From NCBI GenBank assembly GCA_022843625.1, contig JALHNH010000022.1, forward strand, positions 1-64,000: a DNA stretch of 64,000 nt, given 5' to 3'. The DNA comes from Bryobacter sp. (GTDB lineage Bacteria > Acidobacteriota > Terriglobia > Bryobacterales > Bryobacteraceae). Positions 54,515 through 63,188 of the stretch are shown one piece after another. The notes below the pieces were generated by a model, which searched no databases, had not been told where the DNA came from, and saw only the letters and a program-made list of their open reading frames with translations. How positions within the stretch are numbered: the first letter of the stretch is position 1; each line of letters begins with the position of its first letter. Both the position numbers and the translations under genes were made by a program.

Positions 54515-57500
54515 CTAGAACATCAGACGCAACGCGAACTGAACGTTGCGAGCGGTTCCCGGCAGAGTTCCGGCTACACGGCCGAAGTTGCCAGCGCCCT
54601 GCGTGTTGCCAATGGTGCCGACGGAGTAGCGGGGAGTGTTTGACATATTCAACCACTCGCTGCGGAACTGCATCTTGACACGCTCGGTTACATGGATGCT
54701 CTTGAAGACTGAGAAGTCGAGAGCGGCGATGCCAGGGCCAACGCCGGTTTGCGGCCCGATGTTGCCACCGGTGCCGACTGCCGGGTTCTGCACAGCAGTT
54801 ACGTCAAACCACTGGTCAGGAGTACGACCGCCGGAAGGCGCCTGCATCGGGTCCTTGCCGGCGACAGCGTCAGGACGGCAGTTGTTGAAGGAGGATACGC
54901 AATTCTGCGAACGGAAGGTGAAGGGCTGACCACTCGAAAGAGTGAGAATGCCATTGGTCTGCCATCCGCCGATGAACATATCGGCAACCTTGCTGATGTT
55001 GCCTCCAAGGGCCTTGCCACGACCGAAAGGCAGGTCGTAGTTAAAGCTGGTGGCAGAGCGGTGACGGATGTCCCAGGCTGCTGCGCCGTATTCGCAACGG
55101 AAGCCGCAGGCGATGTCATAGAGGCCTGCGCCGCTGGACCCGGAAAGAGTTGTACCGGTGTTGGCGAAGGTATGACCCCAGGTGTAGGAGGAAACCATCG
55201 TCAGGCCGTGGCTCATGCGCTTTTCAAACTTTGCAGTCAAAGCGTTGTAGTTCGATATGCCAAAGGATGCAGTCTGTGTGATACCACCACGGAGGAAGGG
55301 ATAGAGACGGCGTGAGTGTACGTCGGCATTCGGCACTGGGCTGTTGATGGGGGTGTTGGGATCCCAGTTGATGAGCTGACGTGAGCCCTTGGAGCCAATG
55401 TAGCTGACTTCAAGCGCCGAGCCCCAGCCAAGATCCTGCTGGATGCTGAAGTTCCACTTGGAAACGAGCGGATTGCGGAAGTTGTTCACCACATTGCGGA
55501 AGCTGATGCTGGCGGGCAAGTTGAAGGTGTTGAGCGGGAAGCCATCTGAGAAGCGGCCGAGGAAGGGGTGACCGAACTGGAAGGCGCTGTCTTGGTTGAG
55601 ATTCATGTCCTGGTTGAACGGGACGCCCAGGCCACGATTCGGGCCGCCACCCTGATTTTCTTCACCGCCGTAGAAGAGGCCATAGCCGCCACGAAGCACG
55701 GTCTTGGTGAAGAGCTGATAGGCTACGCCGATACGCGGGCCGAAGTTCGTCTTATCCCAGGGGATCAGGTATTTGTCGACATTGCCGCGATCTACCTTGA
55801 TGGTGGGGAAGGATTGAGCAAAGTTTGAAGGCAATGGGTCGTTCTGATTCCTGCCTTCCGGGATGACAAGTGTTGACGTTTCCGGAATGTAATTGGACTG
55901 GCGACCAAACTTCTCTGAGATCGGCGAGGTCAATTCGTAGCGGACGCCGATGTTGAAGGTCAATTTGCTGGTCGCCTTCCAGTCGTCCTGGAAAAAGACA
56001 GAGTAAGCACGTCTTTGAGAAGACACGAAGTTGGTGGTGGTTAATTGCGCAGCGCTAGGGAGGCCAAGCAGGAAGGCCGCCGAACCGTCGCCGGTCTGAC
56101 CGGGCTGCTCGGGGATTGCAGTGCGATTCTGCGCGAACGTGAAGTTTCCGCGTGCAGCAGGAACCTGGAAGAAGGGGAAGTCGATCGGGCGATACTCAAA
56201 TCCAAACTTGATGTTGTGCTTGCCCTTGTTGATGGTCACATTCTGGATGAAGTCCCAGACGTTGTTGTACTCGCGAGTAGGCAGCCAGTTGGAGCCCCCA
56301 AAGCTAGTATAACCACCCATGTTGAGTTGAGGCAGGCCGCCATTGCGAGCGGCAGATGTCGTGGGATTGATGCCTCGAATTCCGAAGGCAGCGAACTGGT
56401 CAACAGAGGAGTTGGCCTGAAAGCGCTGCGTGGAAAGGCGGGTGAAGGCAAGACGGGTTTCGGTGAGAAACGTGGGCGTCCATACGCGAGTCCAGGAGGC
56501 CATGGCATTGCGGCCGAGATTCTGTTCTTCTGCACCGTTGAAGCCGGAGCCATCGAGTGCGCCCGAGAGTGGCGAAGCGATCGTCTTGTTTTCGTTAGAC
56601 CAGCTCACGCTGCCAAAGAGCGAGTCTTTGTCAGAGAGGCGGTGGTCGAGGCGAACGTCAAATTGATCGTTATTCTGCGCAGCGGGCGCAGTGGGCAAAT
56701 AGTTGGCGCCAGGAAGGCGGTCGCCCAGATTCTGATTGGGGGCGGGGAAGAGGTCCATGAGTCTCTTGGCGGCAGGATCGAAGCGGGCTGCCGGGATCAG
56801 GTTGCCGGGGAAGAGGTCACGCACAACGCCGCCGTTGGGGGCGACGCGCTGGGTGTTCATGTCATAGATACCGCCCTGGGGGATGCCGCGGCCAAGCGCG
56901 TCAGTGCCGAGATTGACACCGTTGAGCAGGCTCGAGTAGTCGCCGTTACGGAAAGCCGCTTTCGGAATCGTGATCGGGTTGGTGATACCACCAAGGCCAG
57001 GGACGACGCCGGAGAGCGAACGTACGCGGGTGCCTTGCCAGTCAGCAAACCAGAAGGTACGGTTCTTGATGGCAGGGCCACCGAGAGCTGCGCCGTATTG
57101 GTTCTGACGAACATACGGTCGTGCTGCGCCGGCGCGATTGCGTTCCCAGCTGTTGGCGTTGAGCCGGTCGTTCTGGAGGAACTCAAATACTGCGCCATGG
57201 ATTTCGTTGGTGCCCGACTTGATGGTGACGTTGACAACGCCGCCTGCACCGCGGCCATACTCTGCAGAGTAGCCGTTGGTGACAACCTTCATTTCGCCGA
57301 TGGCCTCGACTGAGGGGCCAATGACGTAGGCAGTCTGATTGATGAAGTCGATGACGTTGACGTTATTGTCGACGCCGTTGAGGAGGAAGTTGTTCTGACC
57401 GTTGGAACGCACACCGTTGGCAGAAAAACCACCGCCGGCAGAGTCGCGTGCACCCTGCTCTGCTGGTACAACGCCAGGAGCGAGAGGAGCGAGGAAGGTG

Positions 57501-57955
57501 AACTTGCGCTGGCCGCCAAGGGGCAGTTCGCTCACCTGCTTGGCCTGCATGGTGTTACCAAGCGCAGTGTTTTCCGTCTGCAGCAGCGGAGCAGCAGAGG
57601 TGACTTCAATCGACTGCGACATCTCGCCGACCGTCAGCGTGATGTTGACGCCGACGCGATCACCGCCAGTCAGAGGAATGTTTTTCTGTACAGCTTTACG
57701 GAAGCCAGAGGCCTGCACTTCGATTGTGTAGACGCCTGCCTTCAAGAGAGGACGGATGTAGGTGCCGCTAGCGTCGGACTCAGCTTTAAAGCTTACACCT
57801 GTGGATTGTTCTGAAATTGTGATTTTTGCCCCGGCAATCACGGCTCCGGTGCCATCGGTGATGGTTCCTGTAATTGCTCCAAGGTCGCGCTGCGCAAGCA
57901 GGGACCCGGCAAACAGTAAGGCTGAAATAAACAGTAGGGTAAAGCGATTCGTCAT
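54515..57955 (-). CDS. Oar-like TonB-dependent receptor
   Basis: 1146 residues, complete. A signal peptide (about 1-21, SLLAQ) is followed by a carboxypeptidase-regulatory-like domain (about 24-105: GAITGTITDGTGAVIAGAKI). The TonB plug lies at about 120-240 (ARDSAGGGFSANGVRSNGQ, NNFLLNGVDNNVNVIDFI, SAEYGRGAGGVVNVTIKSGT), and then comes a large outer membrane barrel ending in RNVQFALRLMF with a terminal Phe. Proteins of this type are numerous in Acidobacteriota and probably import or sense large organic substrates. It heads a five-gene operon. AGGA about 10 nt before the ATG (57955) is a fair ribosome-binding site. Confidence 0.93.
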   Translation of the reverse strand: MTNRFTLLFISALLFAGSLLAQRDLGAITGTITDGTGAVIAGAKITISEQSTGVSFKAESDASGTYIRPLLKAGVYTIEVQASGFRKAVQKNIPLTGGDRVGVNITLTVGEMSQSIEVTSAAPLLQTENTALGNTMQAKQVSELPLGGQRKFTFLAPLAPGVVPAEQGARDSAGGGFSANGVRSNGQNNFLLNGVDNNVNVIDFINQTAYVIGPSVEAIGEMKVVTNGYSAEYGRGAGGVVNVTIKSGTNEIHGAVFEFLQNDRLNANSWERNRAGAARPYVRQNQYGAALGGPAIKNRTFWFADWQGTRVRSLSGVVPGLGGITNPITIPKAAFRNGDYSSLLNGVNLGTDALGRGIPQGGIYDMNTQRVAPNGGVVRDLFPGNLIPAARFDPAAKRLMDLFPAPNQNLGDRLPGANYLPTAPAAQNNDQFDVRLDHRLSDKDSLFGSVSWSNENKTIASPLSGALDGSGFNGAEEQNLGRNAMASWTRVWTPTFLTETRLAFTRLSTQRFQANSSVDQFAAFGIRGINPTTSAARNGGLPQLNMGGYTSFGGSNWLPTREYNNVWDFIQNVTINKGKHNIKFGFEYRPIDFPFFQVPAARGNFTFAQNRTAIPEQPGQTGDGSAAFLLGLPSAAQLTTTNFVSSQRRAYSVFFQDDWKATSKLTFNIGVRYELTSPISEKFGRQSNYIPETSTLVIPEGRNQNDPLPSNFAQSFPTIKVDRGNVDKYLIPWDKTNFGPRIGVAYQLFTKTVLRGGYGLFYGGEENQGGGPNRGLGVPFNQDMNLNQDSAFQFGHPFLGRFSDGFPLNTFNLPASISFRNVVNNFRNPLVSKWNFSIQQDLGWGSALEVSYIGSKGSRQLINWDPNTPINSPVPNADVHSRRLYPFLRGGITQTASFGISNYNALTAKFEKRMSHGLTMVSSYTWGHTFANTGTTLSGSSGAGLYDIACGFRCEYGAAAWDIRHRSATSFNYDLPFGRGKALGGNISKVADMFIGGWQTNGILTLSSGQPFTFRSQNCVSSFNNCRPDAVAGKDPMQAPSGGRTPDQWFDVTAVQNPAVGTGGNIGPQTGVGPGIAALDFSVFKSIHVTERVKMQFRSEWLNMSNTPRYSVGTIGNTQGAGNFGRVAGTLPGTARNVQFALRLMF

Positions 57956-58013
57956 GTAACTTCCTCACGTGGGAAAGACTTGAGCCAGGCCATGCGACCT
58001 AGCATTGGATTCT

Positions 58014-58041
58014 GCTATATATTTCATGTAGCGCATGTCAA
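58014..58041 (-). promoter_or_regulatory. Sigma-70-type promoter for the Oar operon
   Basis: On the minus strand TTGACA (58041-58036) is followed after 16 bp by TATAGC (58019-58014). The -35 box is a perfect match and lies in the first codons of the divergent gene; the -10 is weaker. The leader would be about 50 nt. Confidence 0.45.
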
Positions 58042-59696
58042 GTCAAGCTAAATGTCTATTTAATGCAAAGTTCTTAATGTGCGCATTTTTGCTGGCCGTT
58101 GATTCCACGCCCCAGATGACCGACAAAAGTGACGCCTGGGGACTGGCACGGCCGATCGTCTATGGCGACTCAAAGTCTACCCGCTACCTGATCGAGACTA
58201 CAGGGACAGGCGTGGCGATTCTGGACTTTGACGGGGATCGCAAAAATGATCTGTTGATCCTGAACGGGGCTCGAATCGGCGAAAAACTAGAGTACCCACC
58301 CTTGCTCTATCGAAATTCAGGCGAGGGCAAGTTTGAAGAGGTAGGTGCTGCTTCAGGGTTGGTGGGGGGAGGCTGGGCGCAGGCTGCCTGCTCTGGAGAT
58401 ATCGATAATGACGGCGATGTCGATTTGTGGATCACCTATTACGGGGTGAGCCGGTTATTTCTAAATCAGGGCGGGCGATTTGAAGATGTGACGGCCAGGC
58501 GAGGCTTGCCTGCGACTGGGGTTCGCTGGGGTTCCGGTTGCGCGATGGTGGATTACGACCGCGATGGGCGTCTCGATCTCTTTGTCGCAAATTACGTTGA
58601 TATCGAGATGGAGAAAAGTCCGAAGCCGGGCTCTATGCCCGAGTGCATGTGGAAGGATACGCCTGTTGCCTGCGGGCCGCGTGGATTGCCCAAAGGTCGT
58701 AATTATCTATACCGGCAGTTGGCCGATGGAAGATTTGAGGATGCCTCGGCCAGGGCGGGAATCTGGAAGCCCGGCGGCCGCTATGGGCTGGGGGTAACGG
58801 CGGCAGACTTTAACAACGATGGCTGGCCGGATATCTATGTAGCTTGTGACCAGACACCCAGCCTGCTCTATCAGAATCTGGGCAACGGAACCTTCAAAGA
58901 GCGGGCAATGGAGGCTGGCGTTGCCTACGATGCGAACGGGCGAGCGCAGGCGGGCATGGGCGTAGCCGTTGGAGACTTCGACGGCAACGGCATGCTGGAT
59001 ATCGCCAAGACCAATTTCTCGGGTGACCTGCCTTCGCTTTACCTGAACGAAGATGGCTCGTTCTTTCGCGACACGGCGGAATCGGCGGGGCTGGGTAAGC
59101 ACCTCCTGCTCGGTTGGGGAATCGCCTTTTATGATCACGATGAGGACGGGCGTCTGGACCTGATTCTGGCCAACGGACATGTCTACCCGGAGGTAGACCG
59201 GGCGAAGTTCGGTGAGACCTACCGGCAGCCGACACTGCTCTACCGCAATCTCGGAGCCGGCCGCTTTGAAGACTGGAGTGCGAAGGGGGGCGAGGCTTTG
59301 TTGCGGCCCAAGGCGTCGCGAGGTCTGGCGGTGGGTGATCTCGATGGGGATGGCCGGCCTGAAGTGGTAATTGCCAATATGAACGATGCCCCCAGTGTGT
59401 TGAGGCGGGATGGCGCGCGTGGGAATCTACTGCGCGTGACGCTGGAAGGCACTCGATCCAACCGGTCTGCAATTGGCGCTCGCGTCACGGTGGAGGCGGG
59501 GAAATCGCGCTACATCGCGGAACTGAGCAGCGGTGGGAGCTATTACTCGCAACACGAGAGCGCTCTCTACTTTGGCTTGGGCGCGGCAACCAGGGTCGAC
59601 CGTGTCACCGTGAGGTGGCCACGCGGGACAACCGAGATCTGGCAGAATGTGGACCCTGCCAAATCTCTCCATCTGATTGAGGGTAAGGCGCCCTAG
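58035..59696 (+). CDS. FG-GAP/VCBS repeat protein with ASPIC/UnbV domain (CRTAC1 family)
   Basis: 553 residues. The N-terminus has a hydrophobic stretch (LMCAFLLAVDS, about 15-25) that may be an export signal. At least seven FG-GAP/VCBS units carry calcium-binding D-x-D-x-D-G loops, for example ILDFDGDRKNDLLILNG, SGDIDNDGDVDLWITYYG, VDYDRDGRLDLFVANYVD, ADFNNDGWPDIYVACDQ and GDFDGNGMLDIAKTNF. The C-terminal 75 residues are ASPIC/UnbV (SNRSAIGARVTVEAGKSR, GGSYYSQHESALYFGLG, VTVRWPRGTTEIWQNV). It is an exported beta-propeller, often next to Oar receptors and TPR proteins in this phylum. It is divergent from the Oar operon and overlaps the Gfo/Idh gene by 4 bp. Confidence 0.92.
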   Translation: MSSQAKCLFNAKFLMCAFLLAVDSTPQMTDKSDAWGLARPIVYGDSKSTRYLIETTGTGVAILDFDGDRKNDLLILNGARIGEKLEYPPLLYRNSGEGKFEEVGAASGLVGGGWAQAACSGDIDNDGDVDLWITYYGVSRLFLNQGGRFEDVTARRGLPATGVRWGSGCAMVDYDRDGRLDLFVANYVDIEMEKSPKPGSMPECMWKDTPVACGPRGLPKGRNYLYRQLADGRFEDASARAGIWKPGGRYGLGVTAADFNNDGWPDIYVACDQTPSLLYQNLGNGTFKERAMEAGVAYDANGRAQAGMGVAVGDFDGNGMLDIAKTNFSGDLPSLYLNEDGSFFRDTAESAGLGKHLLLGWGIAFYDHDEDGRLDLILANGHVYPEVDRAKFGETYRQPTLLYRNLGAGRFEDWSAKGGEALLRPKASRGLAVGDLDGDGRPEVVIANMNDAPSVLRRDGARGNLLRVTLEGTRSNRSAIGARVTVEAGKSRYIAELSSGGSYYSQHESALYFGLGAATRVDRVTVRWPRGTTEIWQNVDPAKSLHLIEGKAP

Positions 59697-60787
59697 ACCG
59701 GCACGCCGAAGTCTGTCCAGTTGAGGACTTTGCCCTGCCGGCAAACTTCGTTGCCGAGGATCGCCGTAAGTGCCGCAGTTGCGCCCACCGTTACGTCCGA
59801 CGGGTTCTGGGTGCCCTTCTGGATTGCATCGTAAAAGGCGGTCGTATGTGCGTCGGGGTTCTCCTGCACTTTGGGCGAGATGATCGCCTGCTGCTTACCG
59901 TCAATCGTGTACATCGCGTAAGAGCTCATCAGTTCGGCGGAACCCTTGCTCCCGTAGACGTTGATGTACTGGTTGTTGGCCGGCATGTTGCGCGGATGGA
60001 AGACGAGTTGAGTAAACGACATTTTCACGCCGTTTGCGTAGTCGTAGGTGATGCTCTGGTGGTCGAAGATGTCGCGGCCTGCGGGCTCGTTCTTATGGAG
60101 CTGGATGCCACCAAAACCTGCCGCTCGTATCGGGTGCTGGCCGATTACCCAGTTGCAGGCGTCGAGGTTGTGCACGGATTGCTCCACCAGGTAGCCGCCG
60201 GACTTGGCGTAATTAAAATACCAGTCGCCAGAGGGGCCGTTGTAATCAAGGTCGGACGTGGCGTGTCGTTGGGCTTTCACAAAAAGGATCTCGCCCAGGA
60301 TGCCATCGTGGATTTGCTGGACTGCCGTGCGCAGTTGCACCATAGAGCGCAATTGCTGGCCGGATTGGAATACGCGTTTGGTTGCTCTTGCTGTGGCCAG
60401 CAATTCTTTGAGATCTGCTGCGGTGGTAGCAATGGGCTTCTCGCAGTAAACATGCTTGCCGGCCTTGAGTGCCGCAATCGCCATCTCAGCGTGAAGATGA
60501 GGCGGGGTAGCAATAAAGACAGCGTCGATGTCTTTGCGGTCGAGGATCTTGCGCCAGTCTGTGGTGGTAGCAGGGTTGCTCTTGGCCGATACCGTGGCTG
60601 CCTTGTCCAGGCGGTCGGGTTTGTTGTCGCAGATCATCGCCATGCGGGCGTTCGATTGGTTCAGGATGCTCCCCAAAAGGAAAGATCCTCGGTTGCCAAC
60701 GCCGATGATGGCGGTGGAGACCTGCGAGTTGGGGCTGGTCTGGGCCAGCAGGCTGGATCCAGTTGCCAGAAAGAGACGGCGGTTCAT
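59693..60787 (-). CDS. Gfo/Idh/MocA-family oxidoreductase
   Basis: 364 residues. A short leader (MNRRLFLATGSSLLAQ) resembles a Tat/Sec signal (NRRLFL). The Rossmann motif is AIIGVGNRGSFLLG (about 27-40). The substrate-site lysine is in KHVYCEKPIATTAADLKELL (about 112-131), and the second domain has SGGYLVEQSVHNLDACNWVIG with the usual H-x2-D. Family members oxidise sugars at C1 or C3 with NAD(P). It is followed, with 4-bp overlap, by a TIM-barrel gene, and a DUF1080 gene is divergent: a sugar-processing locus. Confidence 0.92.
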   Translation of the reverse strand: MNRRLFLATGSSLLAQTSPNSQVSTAIIGVGNRGSFLLGSILNQSNARMAMICDNKPDRLDKAATVSAKSNPATTTDWRKILDRKDIDAVFIATPPHLHAEMAIAALKAGKHVYCEKPIATTAADLKELLATARATKRVFQSGQQLRSMVQLRTAVQQIHDGILGEILFVKAQRHATSDLDYNGPSGDWYFNYAKSGGYLVEQSVHNLDACNWVIGQHPIRAAGFGGIQLHKNEPAGRDIFDHQSITYDYANGVKMSFTQLVFHPRNMPANNQYINVYGSKGSAELMSSYAMYTIDGKQQAIISPKVQENPDAHTTAFYDAIQKGTQNPSDVTVGATAALTAILGNEVCRQGKVLNWTDFGVPV

Positions 60788-61647
60788 GATTGTAATCCTC
60801 TAATGACGGTGTCTATATATTGTCGGGCACGCAGCGCGAGTTGGTCGATCCGGGCCGGGTCTGTAGGCCTTGGCACTAAGGGCTCGAAGATGTTTTCGAA
60901 GGTGAGTGGAATGGTGAGGCCGGTGTTCAGCACCGGGCTGAGCAGCTTGTAGTGATCGATCTCGCCAAAGCCAGGGCCGCAATCCTCATCGCGAGGAGTG
61001 TTGCGATGGTCTTTGATGTTGAAGGCGCGGATGTGTTGCCAACAAGTCTGAATGTCGGCGATAGGGTCTTGATTTTCATAGTCGAGGACGTTGCCAGCGT
61101 CGTAGCAGATCTGGATCCTGGGATGGCCGACTTGTTCGACAATACGGGCGCAGTGCTGGCCAGTAGCTGTGTTGCCGCCGTGTTGTTTGATTAGCACGGA
61201 GAGGTTGGCTTGTTGGGCAAGGGGGCCAAGCTTTGCGAGATTATCGATAAAGGTGTCCCGGCCGCTGGCGACGGTCTTGCCGAAGGTGAGCAGGTACGGA
61301 ATGCGCGCGGCGGCGGCCTGATCGATTCTTCGTCGATGAGCGTCGTAGGCGTTTGGGGCTTCGAGGTTTACGCTGGAAAACATCATCACCGGGTCAAGGC
61401 CCTGACTTCGGCACGTGGCCGCCATTTTTTCTGCGGTCTTTGGCAGGGCATCTACGGCGAGAACGGGCTTTGAGAGGTGATTGACGCCCCATGCCACATG
61501 AGCGAAGCCCGCCGAGCGGATGCCTTCCAGGGCGCGCTCAAACGAAAATGCAGACCAGGGCAAGGTCATCGCTGCCAACTGGAAGCGGGTTGGGCGGCTT
61601 TGTGCCGCAAGGAGTGGGCTAGCCAGCAGACTGCGGCGGCTGATCAT
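60784..61647 (-). CDS. Sugar phosphate isomerase/epimerase-like TIM barrel, exported
   Basis: 287 residues from ATG 61647 (MISRRSLLASPLLAAQ), chosen because it gives a signal with SRRSLL; ATG 61665 is also possible. The xylose-isomerase-like barrel shows GFAHVAWGVNH, SVLIKQHGGNTATG (the usual E-x-H position reads K-Q-H), IQICYDAGNVLDYE, HIRAFNIKDHRN and LTFENIFEP (final acidic ligand). The change of the first metal-ligand Glu to Gln/Lys is worth noting. It overlaps the Gfo/Idh gene by 4 bp. Confidence 0.82.
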   Translation of the reverse strand: MISRRSLLASPLLAAQSRPTRFQLAAMTLPWSAFSFERALEGIRSAGFAHVAWGVNHLSKPVLAVDALPKTAEKMAATCRSQGLDPVMMFSSVNLEAPNAYDAHRRRIDQAAAARIPYLLTFGKTVASGRDTFIDNLAKLGPLAQQANLSVLIKQHGGNTATGQHCARIVEQVGHPRIQICYDAGNVLDYENQDPIADIQTCWQHIRAFNIKDHRNTPRDEDCGPGFGEIDHYKLLSPVLNTGLTIPLTFENIFEPLVPRPTDPARIDQLALRARQYIDTVIRGLQS

Positions 61648-61679
61648 CGACACTATTCTTATCATGTATACTGCTCGGC

Positions 61680-62513
61680 GTGAAAACACTTCTCCTGATG
61701 ATGCTGATTTGCAGTCCCCTGATAGCCGAACCAAAGAAGAGCGACTGGAAACAGCTCTTCAACGGAAAGAACCTGAATGGCTGGACACCCAAGATCTCCG
61801 GCCACCCCGTGGGCGAGAACTTTGCCAACACTTTTCGCGTCAAAGATGGCTATTTGACCGTCTCCTATGACGGCTATGATTCGTTTGCAAATCAGTTTGG
61901 CCACCTCTTTTACAAAGACAAGTTTTCTTATTACATCATCGCTGTTGAATATCGATTCATCGGGGATCAGGCGAAGGACGGTCCTGCCTGGGCCACCCGC
62001 AATAGCGGAATCATGGTGCACGGCCAACCTGTCGAAACCATGCAGAAGGATCAGGATTTCCCGATCTCTATCGAGATGCAGTTGCTGGGTGGTCTGGGCA
62101 AAGGGCCACGCACCACGGCCAATCTGTGCACGCCGGGAACGAATGTAGAACGGGATGGCAAGCTCTTTACGCCTCACTGCCTGAATTCGACGTCCAGGAC
62201 CTACGATGGCGAACAATGGGTGAGGGTTGAGGTGGTAGTGAAAGGCGGGGAAAGTATCGACCACCGGGTGGAAGGTGTTTCTGTGTTGAAGTACGAGCGG
62301 CCACAAGTGGGTGGTGGAAATGTTTCAAAACACGACCCCGGCGTTAAGGTGGACGGGAGGTTATTAGAAGAAGGCTCGATTTCGTTGCAGAGCGAGAGCC
62401 ATCCGGTTCAGTTTCGCAAAGTCGAGCTGCTGAACCTGATGGGATGTATGGACCCGAAGTCGAAGAAGTATCGGGATTACTTTGTGAAGAACGACGAGAA
62501 AGCCTGCCGCTAA
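61680..62513 (+). CDS. DUF1080 (3-keto-disaccharide hydrolase-type) exported protein
   Basis: 277 residues from GTG 61680. The signal peptide is about residues 1-16 (LICSPLIA). The DUF1080 jelly-roll begins KSDWKQLFNGKNLNGWTPKI and continues FYKDKFSYYIIAVEYRFIGD, WATRNSGIMVHGQP, FPISIEMQLLGG, and ends with GSISLQSESHPVQFRKVELL. This family (PF06439) contains 3-keto-glycoside hydrolases/lyases. The neighbouring Gfo/Idh/MocA and TIM-barrel proteins could make the 3-keto sugar and process the product. It is divergent from the TIM-barrel gene by 32 bp and ends before a bidirectional terminator. Confidence 0.9.
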   Translation: MKTLLLMMLICSPLIAEPKKSDWKQLFNGKNLNGWTPKISGHPVGENFANTFRVKDGYLTVSYDGYDSFANQFGHLFYKDKFSYYIIAVEYRFIGDQAKDGPAWATRNSGIMVHGQPVETMQKDQDFPISIEMQLLGGLGKGPRTTANLCTPGTNVERDGKLFTPHCLNSTSRTYDGEQWVRVEVVVKGGESIDHRVEGVSVLKYERPQVGGGNVSKHDPGVKVDGRLLEEGSISLQSESHPVQFRKVELLNLMGCMDPKSKKYRDYFVKNDEKACR

Positions 62514-62516
62514 AAT

Positions 62517-62546
62517 GAAAACTCGCGAGCCCGAAGGCTCGCGAGT
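62517..62546. terminator. Bidirectional terminator between DUF1080 and PEP-CTERM genes
   Basis: ACTCGCGAGCC (62521-62531), CGAA tetraloop, GGCTCGCGAGT (62536-62546): a perfect 11-bp stem. On the minus strand it is followed by TTTTCATTTT, a good T-run for the PEP-CTERM gene. On the plus strand the tail is only GATTCGTTT, so it is weaker for DUF1080. Confidence 0.85.
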
Positions 62547-62570
62547 GATTCGTTTGGCTCTGAGAAGCGC

Positions 62571-63188
62571 TTATGCCTTGCGGCGGCGCAGAAGACCCAG
62601 GCCGAGCAGGGCAGTGCCGAGCATGGCGTAGGTGGCGGGCTCAGGAACGGTGGAGGCATCAGCCGAGTACGAGGTATCGAGAACACCTACGGGGTCACCC
62701 GGGCGAATGGTGTTCTGGAAGCTGAATGCGATAGTGCCACGTTCGGTATCGCCACCTTTAGTGAAGAATCCAGTCAGAGTAGAGCCTGCAAATGTGCTGG
62801 AACCGAAAGGTTCGCTCACCAGAGTGGTGCCCAGGAACCCATCGGAAGTGAAGGAGTAACCGATGGTACCGGCAGAAGTGCCAAAATTCAACGTGACGCC
62901 TGCCACAACGTTCGCCGCAGTGAATGTGAAGGTGCCGGGTCCAGCAGGTGCTCCAACGATGTACATGAAGGCAGGAGTTACAGTATTGAAATCTCCGGTA
63001 CCCGTATTAGTGAATCGGCCATAGGCGTTCACGTCTGGATCAATGTTGGTCAGAAGTGTGAAGCTGGAACCCGGAGCAACTACGGTATTCGTGCCACCAG
63101 TGAATGCGAAGGATCCAACCGGTGTTGCACTGGCTGTACCAACTGTGAGCGCGGCCATTGCGACCATCGCCAAAAAGAACTTTTTCAT
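62571..63188 (-). CDS. PEP-CTERM sorting-signal protein
   Basis: 205 residues. A signal peptide (about 1-22, GTASA) is followed by a beta-rich, Gly/Thr/Phe-rich body without a named domain. The C-terminus carries the classic sorting signal VPEPATYAMLGTALLGLGLL then RRRKA: a PEP motif, one membrane span and a basic end. Such proteins are cleaved by an exosortase (EpsH/XrtA family) and placed in extracellular matrix or biofilm. No exosortase lies in this window. A strong ribosome-binding site AGGAGGA is about 9 nt before the ATG. It is probably expressed alone; a terminator follows. Confidence 0.92.
   Translation of the reverse strand: MKKFFLAMVAMAALTVGTASATPVGSFAFTGGTNTVVAPGSSFTLLTNIDPDVNAYGRFTNTGTGDFNTVTPAFMYIVGAPAGPGTFTFTAANVVAGVTLNFGTSAGTIGYSFTSDGFLGTTLVSEPFGSSTFAGSTLTGFFTKGGDTERGTIAFSFQNTIRPGDPVGVLDTSYSADASTVPEPATYAMLGTALLGLGLLRRRKA

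Noticed and set aside
56045..57313. Long plus-strand open frame (422 codons) antisense to the Oar receptor
   Set aside because: Its composition (Ala/Gly/Val/Glu-rich, no domain) is typical of a shadow frame of a GC-rich gene; the receptor on the other strand is certain. Similar shadows at 956-1633, 1733-2407, 10613-11545, 42035-43333 and 59846-60952 were rejected for the same reason.
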